Positions 25,935 through 28,923 of a stretch of DNA of 28,923 nucleotides are shown one piece after another; positions within the stretch are counted from its first letter, which is position 1, and each line of letters begins with the position of its first letter. The stretch comes from Bacteroidales bacterium M5 (lineage in GTDB: Bacteria; Bacteroidota; Bacteroidia; Bacteroidales; Muribaculaceae), in NCBI GenBank assembly GCA_001689535.1, contig LUJP01000107.1, forward strand, positions 1-28,923. Reading direction: 5' to 3'. Both the position numbers and the translations under genes were made by a program. The notes beneath the pieces are model-generated. The model made no database searches. It saw only the letters and a list, made by a program, of their open reading frames with translations, and had not been told where the DNA came from.

Positions 25935-27401
25935 ATGAACAGAAAACTATACTCCAAGCTTATATTCGAGCTCTCGCGTCCCGGACGCCGGGCCTACAGC
26001 CTGCCGCGCACCGATGTGCCTAAAACCGCCGCCGCACTTCCCGACGTGCTCCTTCGCAGCACCGAGCCGGCTCTGCCCGAGGTCGACGAACCGTCGCTGG
26101 TAAGACATTACGTCAACATGTCGACCAACAATTTTGGCGTTGACAACGGCTTCTACCCTCTCGGCTCCTGTACCATGAAGTACAATCCCAAAATCAACGA
26201 GGAGATGGCCGCACACCCGGCCATGGCAGGTCTGCACCCCTATCAGCCCGCGGAGACCGTCCAGGGTGCCCTTGAGGCCTATTTCACTCTCCAGGAACTC
26301 CTCGCCGAGATTGGCGGCATGAGCGAATTCACCCTCAATCCGTTTGCAGGCGCACACGGCGAGCTCACAGGTCTGATGGTGATACGCGCATATCACGAGA
26401 GCCGCGGCGACACAAAGCGCACAAAAGTGATAGTCCCCGACTCGGCCCACGGCACCAACCCCGCCAGCGCAGCCGTAGCCGGTCTGAAAGTGGTGGAAGT
26501 GAAATCGCTCCCCGACGGCACCATTGACATCGACGCCCTGCGTCCGCTGCTCACCGACGAGGTGGCCGCAGTGATGATGACAAACCCCAACACCACCGGC
26601 ATTTTCGAGCACGGCATTCCCGAAATAGCCCGCATGGTCCATGAGGCCGGCGCGCTGCTCTATTACGACGGCGCCAACCTCAACCCGCTTCTGGGCGTGG
26701 CCCGTCCCGGCGACATGGGATTCGACGTGATGCACATAAACCTTCACAAGACATTCTCCACGCCCCACGGCGGCGGTGGCCCTGGCAGCGGCCCGGTGGG
26801 CGTGCGCAAAGGTCTGGAGCAGTTCCTACCCGCGCCCCGCGTTGTGCGCCGTCCCGACGGAACTTTCACCCTCGACACGCCCGACACCGCCCTCGGTTCC
26901 GTATCGGCCACGCTCGGCAACTTCGCCGTGCAGCTGCGCGCCCTCTCCTACATCCTATCCCTGGGCAACGAGGGTCTGAAACTCGCAGGTCCGCTGGCCA
27001 CTCTCAACGCCAACTATATCAAGGAATCGCTGCGCGACCTCTACAAGCTGCCTATCGACCGCGTGTGCAAGCACGAATTCGTGTTCGACGGTCTCGCCGA
27101 CAAATCCACAGGCGTCACCACCCTCCATGTGGCAAAACGGCTTCTCGACCACGGCTTCCACGCTCCCACCATCTACTTCCCGCTGCTCTTCCACGAGTCG
27201 CTCATGATCGAGCCGACCGAGACCGAAAGCCTCGAGACTCTCGACGAGTTCATAGCGGTGATGCGTGAGATTGCGCGCGAGGCTGCCGAAGAGCCTGAAA
27301 AGGTGATAAACGCCCCGCACCACACCCCCGTGCGTCACCCCGACGACACCCAGGCCGCGCTCGAACCCAAAGTGAAATACTCAGACCTTACAGCAAAGTG
27401 A
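25935..27401 (+). CDS. gcvPB: Glycine dehydrogenase (decarboxylating) subunit 2
   Basis: The catalytic PLP-bearing half of split P-protein, 488 residues. The PLP lysine is Lys272 in MHINLHKTFSTPHGGGGPGSGPVGV. GFYPLGSCTMKYNPKINE (72-89), NPFAGAHGELTGLM and PDSAHGTNPASAA are family signatures. With GcvPA it decarboxylates glycine and loads the aminomethyl group on GcvH. Its stop codon overlaps the GTG start of the dehydrogenase gene by three bases (GTGA), so the two are translationally coupled. Confidence 0.96.
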   Translation: MNRKLYSKLIFELSRPGRRAYSLPRTDVPKTAAALPDVLLRSTEPALPEVDEPSLVRHYVNMSTNNFGVDNGFYPLGSCTMKYNPKINEEMAAHPAMAGLHPYQPAETVQGALEAYFTLQELLAEIGGMSEFTLNPFAGAHGELTGLMVIRAYHESRGDTKRTKVIVPDSAHGTNPASAAVAGLKVVEVKSLPDGTIDIDALRPLLTDEVAAVMMTNPNTTGIFEHGIPEIARMVHEAGALLYYDGANLNPLLGVARPGDMGFDVMHINLHKTFSTPHGGGGPGSGPVGVRKGLEQFLPAPRVVRRPDGTFTLDTPDTALGSVSATLGNFAVQLRALSYILSLGNEGLKLAGPLATLNANYIKESLRDLYKLPIDRVCKHEFVFDGLADKSTGVTTLHVAKRLLDHGFHAPTIYFPLLFHESLMIEPTETESLETLDEFIAVMREIAREAAEEPEKVINAPHHTPVRHPDDTQAALEPKVKYSDLTAK

Positions 27402-28726
27402 AACAGTTCGACCTCATAATCATCGGCTCCGGACCGGGCGGCTACACCACGGCCGCCCTGGCCGCAAGCCTTGGAGCGAATGTGGCGGTGGTGGAACGCG
27501 ACAACCTCGGCGGCACATGCCTCAACCGGGGCTGCATCCCCACCAAATGCCTCGCCGCTACTGCCGAGGCCATGCTCACGGCCTCGCGTTTCGCCGCACT
27601 GGGCGTTGACGTGGCAGGGGTGACTCTCGACTACTCCCGTGCCGCAGCCCGCAAGGACTCCGTGGTGGCCTCGCTCCGCGAAGCCGTGGAGGGAGTTCTC
27701 TCCGGCGTGACCGTGATAAAGGGAGAGGCCCGGTTTACCGACGCCCACACTCTCGAAGTCGGTTCCGAAACGCTTACCGCACCGAAAACAATCGTAGCCA
27801 CCGGCTCCCGTCCGGCCACACTTCCCATTCCGGGCGCAGAACTGGCCGTGGACAGTGATTTCATGCTCGCCGCCACCGAACTGCCTTCCTCGGCCGTGAT
27901 TATCGGCGGAGGTGTGATAGGGCTTGAATTCGCATCCATACTCAACGCATGCGGATGCGGCGTGACCGTTCTCGAATATGCGCCGGAGATTCTCCCCGGC
28001 TTCGACGCCGACCTTTCCAAACGCCTGCGCATGAGCCTCAAACGCCGCGGCGTGTCAATCCAGACCTCCGCCGCCGTCACGGCAATAGCCGACGGCGGAG
28101 CAGGACGCACCGTAAGCTACACCTTCAAGGGTAAGGAAAAGACCGCCGAGGCCCAGAGCGTGATTATGGCCGTGGGCCGTTGTCCCGTTCTTCCTCCCGG
28201 CCTCATGGAACTCAATCCGGAGACCGAGCGCGGCTTCCTGAAAGTTGACCCACTGACAATGCAGACCTCGATTCCGGGCATATATGCCGTGGGCGATGTC
28301 AACGGTCTGTGTATGCTCGCCCATGCCGCCGAAGCGCAGGGCCGCGTGGCGTTAGGACTCGCCTCGAAGCTCTTCACTGTGCCTGCGGCCGTGTTCACCG
28401 TGCCTGAATGCGCTTCCGTTGGTATGACGGAGCTGCAGTGCGCCGAGCTGCAGATGGACTATAAGACGGGCACCGCCATATACCGTTCGTCGGGCAAAGC
28501 GCTCGCCATGGACGAGCCTGACGGAATGGTGAAAGTGATAGTAGGCCAGCGCGGCAAGCTGCTCGGCTGCCATATATGCGGCGCCCACGCCTCCGACCTC
28601 ATCCAGGAAATGAGTGTGGCAATTGCCAATGGCCTTACCGCCACCGATATCGTCACCACCATCCATCCCCATCCTACCCTGAGCGAACTCCTGGTAAGCG
28701 CCCTACATACCGCCCTCAAAGGCTAA
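27398..28726 (+). CDS. lpdA: Dihydrolipoamide dehydrogenase (L-protein)
   Basis: A 442-residue FAD enzyme that reoxidises the dihydrolipoyl arm of GcvH with NAD+. The FAD fold starts GSGPGGYTTAA, and the redox disulfide is Cys41/Cys46 in GGTCLNRGCIPTK. The NAD-binding motif IIGGGVIGLEFASI, the FAD-binding IYAVGDVNG and the C-terminal active-site HPHPTLSE are all present. The start is GTG at 27398, overlapping the gcvPB stop; no better ATG exists. It is slightly short for the family (~450-470). As last gene of the operon, it is probably dedicated to glycine cleavage. A terminator follows 25 bases later. Confidence 0.95.
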   Translation: MKQFDLIIIGSGPGGYTTAALAASLGANVAVVERDNLGGTCLNRGCIPTKCLAATAEAMLTASRFAALGVDVAGVTLDYSRAAARKDSVVASLREAVEGVLSGVTVIKGEARFTDAHTLEVGSETLTAPKTIVATGSRPATLPIPGAELAVDSDFMLAATELPSSAVIIGGGVIGLEFASILNACGCGVTVLEYAPEILPGFDADLSKRLRMSLKRRGVSIQTSAAVTAIADGGAGRTVSYTFKGKEKTAEAQSVIMAVGRCPVLPPGLMELNPETERGFLKVDPLTMQTSIPGIYAVGDVNGLCMLAHAAEAQGRVALGLASKLFTVPAAVFTVPECASVGMTELQCAELQMDYKTGTAIYRSSGKALAMDEPDGMVKVIVGQRGKLLGCHICGAHASDLIQEMSVAIANGLTATDIVTTIHPHPTLSELLVSALHTALKG

Positions 28727-28751
28727 GCCTGCCGGCGATAATAAACTCTCG

Positions 28752-28793
28752 AGGCTGTGTCGTAATTCAGTTTTACGGCGCAGCCTTTCTTTT
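28752..28793 (+). terminator. Intrinsic terminator of the glycine cleavage operon
   Basis: A 14-base stem (28752-28765 with 28773-28786, two G-U wobbles), seven-base loop, then a T-rich tail TTCTTTT. Confidence 0.85.
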
Positions 28794-28820
28794 CGTAGCA
28801 TTGAGGTTTGGATATTTTTT

Positions 28821-28923
28821 CAGGCGACAGATTTTTGAGGATTATTCCAAAATAATCGATTCTCAGGCGATAAAAATCGGGATATAGGCATATGCAGGCC
28901 AAAAAGGGGCGTATTTCCCCCGT
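28821..28923. repeat. Gene-free tail with short direct repeats and a palindrome
   Basis: CAGGCGA occurs twice (28821-28827 and 28864-28870), flanking a perfect hairpin (GATTATT 28840-28846 with AATAATC 28851-28857). A weak GGGG/CCCC pair lies at 28906-28920. No credible coding frame is present. It may be part of a dispersed intergenic repeat cut by the window end. Confidence 0.3.

Overview
The window looks like a contig from a gut Bacteroidales bacterium, most probably of the Muribaculaceae (S24-7) type; the family is an inference. The evidence is the Bacteroidales -7 promoter box (TAnnTTTG) ahead of most transcription units, a bacterial serine palmitoyltransferase, Bacteroidetes-type proteins (a TPR/HTH membrane regulator, an outer-membrane barrel with a carboxypeptidase-regulatory domain, a secreted Ser-type sulfatase), and fairly high GC with C-rich third positions. 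No tRNA, rRNA, CRISPR array or intact insertion sequence was seen.

Positions 1-7630 (minus strand) hold an accessory locus. In transcription order it has a membrane TPR regulator with a C-terminal HTH (split by a frameshift at a run of six A/T), a small Cys-containing secreted protein, an outer-membrane beta-barrel protein, a C39-peptidase ABC exporter, and a truncated HlyD-type membrane fusion protein. A truncated xanthine phosphoribosyltransferase follows under its own promoter. The layout resembles a regulated peptide-secretion locus that is decaying or being remodelled. The regulator's C-terminal part and the small secreted gene are clearly AT-richer than everything around them, which points to segmental replacement. 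Between them lies a symmetric array of four half-sites (GTGCGG x2 facing CCGCAC x2 on one dyad axis), a good candidate operator for the regulator.

Positions 7677-9223 hold a HipA-like kinase with an overlapping DUF3037 gene (plus strand) and an orphan ribbon-helix-helix antitoxin (minus strand).

Positions 9467-14325 are mostly core functions: serine palmitoyltransferase with a strong terminator, then a cluster of a pRiA4b ORF-3-like protein, RuvX, peptide deformylase and EttA.

Positions 14382-21961 hold carbohydrate and amino-acid genes: a secreted GH43 enzyme (plus), a CyuA-type cysteine desulfidase/serine dehydratase (minus), and a sulfatase-beta-galactosidase pair (minus) suited to sulfated host glycans.

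Positions 22004-28793 are one plus-strand operon for glycine cleavage: lipoate-protein ligase, GcvT, GcvH, split GcvPA and GcvPB, and dihydrolipoamide dehydrogenase, ending in a terminator. The ligase can lipoylate GcvH, and the dehydrogenase reoxidises it, so the operon encodes a self-contained complex. The last ~130 bases hold no gene, only small repeats and a palindrome.
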